NCBI GenBank assembly: GCA_947489925.1
Contig: CANLFK010000124.1
Coordinates: 1-6,679 of the forward strand
From: Candidatus Caenarcanales bacterium
Lineage (GTDB): Bacteria > Cyanobacteriota > Vampirovibrionia > Caenarcaniphilales > Caenarcanaceae
Length of the DNA stretch: 6,679 nt
Direction: 5' to 3'
In this document: piece after piece, positions 5,827 through 6,679 of the stretch
How positions within the stretch are numbered: position 1 is the stretch's first letter
Layout: every line of letters begins with the position of its first letter
Notes under the pieces: generated by a model
Seen by the model: the letters and a program-made list of their open reading frames with translations, nothing else
What the model was told of the DNA's origin: nothing
Databases searched by the model: none
Program-made: the position numbers and the translations under genes

Positions 5827-6125
5827 AAAACAAATTAAATCTACCAGAATTAATAAAACAATATAGAGAGAGTATTTTAGAAATAGCTTATTTGTACAAA
5901 GCAAAAGATATAAAAGTTTTTGGCTCGGTGGCACGGGGAGATTATGATGAAAACAGTGATATTGACTTTTTAGTTTCTTTTTCTGATGAAGCTGGATTAT
6001 ATGATTTAATTGGTTTAAAACAAGCTTTGCAGGAATTATTTAATTGTTCGGTTGATATTGCAACTCCTAATTCTTTAAAAACTCGAATAAAAGAAAGAGT
6101 TTTAAAGGAGGCAAAGGCTATATGA
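5823..6125 (+). CDS. mntA: MntA antitoxin, minimal nucleotidyltransferase (copy 2)
   Basis: This is the second AMP-transferring antitoxin of the operon, expected to modify HepT2 and possibly HepT1. In its 100 residues the active site GSX10DXD is complete: Gly34-Ser35, Asp46 and Asp48, with Asp78 in VDIAT as third carboxylate. The C-terminal LKTRIKERVLKEA helix matches that of copy 1. The ATG overlaps the hepT1 stop (ATGA), and GAGG at 5812-5815 gives a fair Shine-Dalgarno at 7 bases. Its stop overlaps the hepT2 start in the same way. Copies 1 and 2 differ most in the middle (residues 52-73 here). In pol-beta-like enzymes such a region could help partner choice, so the two antitoxins may have different specificities; that is inference. 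Confidence 0.9.
   Translation: MKNKLNLPELIKQYRESILEIAYLYKAKDIKVFGSVARGDYDENSDIDFLVSFSDEAGLYDLIGLKQALQELFNCSVDIATPNSLKTRIKERVLKEAKAI
6105..6111 (+). promoter_or_regulatory. Consensus ribosome binding site of hepT2
   Basis: AAGGAGG is a perfect anti-Shine-Dalgarno match, 10 bases before the ATG at 6122 and inside mntA2. It is the strongest ribosome site in the operon and serves the intact toxin. Confidence 0.65.
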
Positions 6126-6457
6126 GAGACGACAAAGAAAAATTATTAGATATTTTAGAAGCAATAGAAATTATTGAAAAATATATGCAAAAACGAAAAA
6201 TATATAATTTGAATGAAATAGAATTAGCTGGTATTTTGCGATATTTTGAAATTATCGGTGAAGCGTCTCATTCAATTAGTCAAAAACTAAAAGATAAATA
6301 CTTAAAAATACCTTGGAGATTGCTTAAAGATTTTAGAAATGTTTTAGTTCATCAGTACTTTGATATTGATTTACAAATGGTTGAAAATGCCATAAACCAA
6401 GAGATTCCAATTCTCAAACAAAATATTCAACAAATTATTAGTGATTTAAACAAATGA
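6122..6457 (+). CDS. hepT: HepT toxin, HEPN ribonuclease with intact RX4HXY motif (copy 2)
   Basis: This is the predicted active toxin of the locus, an RNA-cleaving HEPN-domain protein kept silent by MntA-dependent AMPylation. The 111 residues are helical throughout. The catalytic motif is complete: Arg72, His77 and Tyr79 in FRNVLVHQY. Family blocks upstream include DILEAIEIIEKY near the start, EIIGEASHSISQKLKDKY (43-60) and PWRLLKDFRN. The end, IPILKQNIQQIISDLNK, closely parallels HepT1. The first helix linker is one residue longer than in HepT1. The start is an ATG overlapping the mntA2 stop (ATGA), and the stop overlaps the next small ORF likewise, so translation of all five genes seems coupled. 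Substrate RNA cannot be told from sequence. Confidence 0.92.
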   Translation: MRDDKEKLLDILEAIEIIEKYMQKRKIYNLNEIELAGILRYFEIIGEASHSISQKLKDKYLKIPWRLLKDFRNVLVHQYFDIDLQMVENAINQEIPILKQNIQQIISDLNK

Positions 6458-6615
6458 AAAAAATACCAAATAAAAAAGTAAAAGAATTATCTAAACTATT
6501 TCCTTGTATAAAAGGCTTTTATGGAGTGAAGCTTAAAGACAAATGGCACGCTAGTTGGGGGAAATTTGGATTTACTAAGAGTATATTTAAAGAACTGTGT
6601 CAATTAATGACTTAG
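6454..6615 (+). CDS. Small basic protein of unknown function, last gene of the MntA/HepT operon
   Basis: I do not recognise this 53-residue protein. It starts at ATG 6454-6456, overlapping the hepT2 stop by four bases exactly as the earlier genes in the operon overlap each other, and ends at TAG 6613-6615. It has 13 lysines against three acidic residues, so it is strongly basic and could bind nucleic acid. The middle (GFYGVKLKDKWHASWGKFGF, 21-40) has a GxxxVxxxxxWxxxWxxFGF arrangement, with aromatic residues suggesting small beta strands. This very loosely recalls the start of AP2-type DNA-binding domains, but the match is too thin to name. It has two cysteines (18 and 49). There is no strong Shine-Dalgarno, so translation would depend on coupling to hepT2. 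It may be a truncated gene: sequence after 6615 shows no continuation. Confidence 0.55.
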   Translation: MKKIPNKKVKELSKLFPCIKGFYGVKLKDKWHASWGKFGFTKSIFKELCQLMT

Positions 6616-6679
6616 TTCATTGTATCAGCTTGAGAGCTTAATTGTCAACCTCCCTTCAAAAAATATGGCTAATTGAGAT

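Noticed and set aside
6616..6679. Possible terminator after the operon (AGCTTGAGAGCT near 6630)
   Set aside because: It has a 4-bp stem with no following T run; I see no other structure before the window ends.

Overview
The window is an AT-rich stretch (about 30% G+C by eye) of a bacterial chromosome. It uses the standard bacterial code, with TAA, TAG and TGA all ending genes. The organism is probably a diderm: there is a FliE-like flagellar rod protein, an exported protein with an STN-type (secretin/TonB N-terminal) domain, and a lysophospholipid transporter-acyltransferase fusion of the LplT/Aas type. These traits fit several low-GC Gram-negative lineages, for example the non-photosynthetic relatives of cyanobacteria (Melainabacteria) or similar candidate phyla. 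Nothing here fixes the taxon.

Layout. On the minus strand from 658 back to 1 lie a FliE-like gene and then a secreted protein of unknown function that runs off the left edge. A 232-base divergent intergenic region contains a perfect 8-bp inverted repeat against the fliE start codon. On the plus strand come a 597-residue MFS-PlsC fusion (891-2684) and a 648-residue exported STN + YfbK-type von Willebrand A protein (2825-4771). The 432 bases that follow hold a decayed IS3-family orfA carrying a visible one-base frameshift. This remnant lies between two 18-bp direct copies of what may be the element's left end.

The right-hand third is the most interesting part. From 5204 to 6615 there are five genes, each overlapping the previous one by exactly four bases: mntA1-hepT1-mntA2-hepT2 and an unrecognised 53-codon basic ORF. 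These are two diverged tandem copies of the MntA/HepT (minimal nucleotidyltransferase antitoxin / HEPN toxin) module. Both MntA copies keep the GSX10DXD active site. HepT2 keeps the RX4HXY ribonuclease motif, but in HepT1 the histidine codon reads CGT (Arg) instead of CAT. HepT1 therefore looks like a catalytically dead toxin that still has the tyrosine MntA would AMPylate. A possible promoter and two near-perfect palindromes sit just upstream of mntA1, with the second ending two bases before its start codon.

In known MntA/HepT systems, MntA transfers AMP to HepT and silences its RNase activity. Here the layout suggests one active pair, one pair with a pseudo-toxin, and a small co-translated extra protein. 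The IS remnant next door marks the locus as an accessory insertion point.
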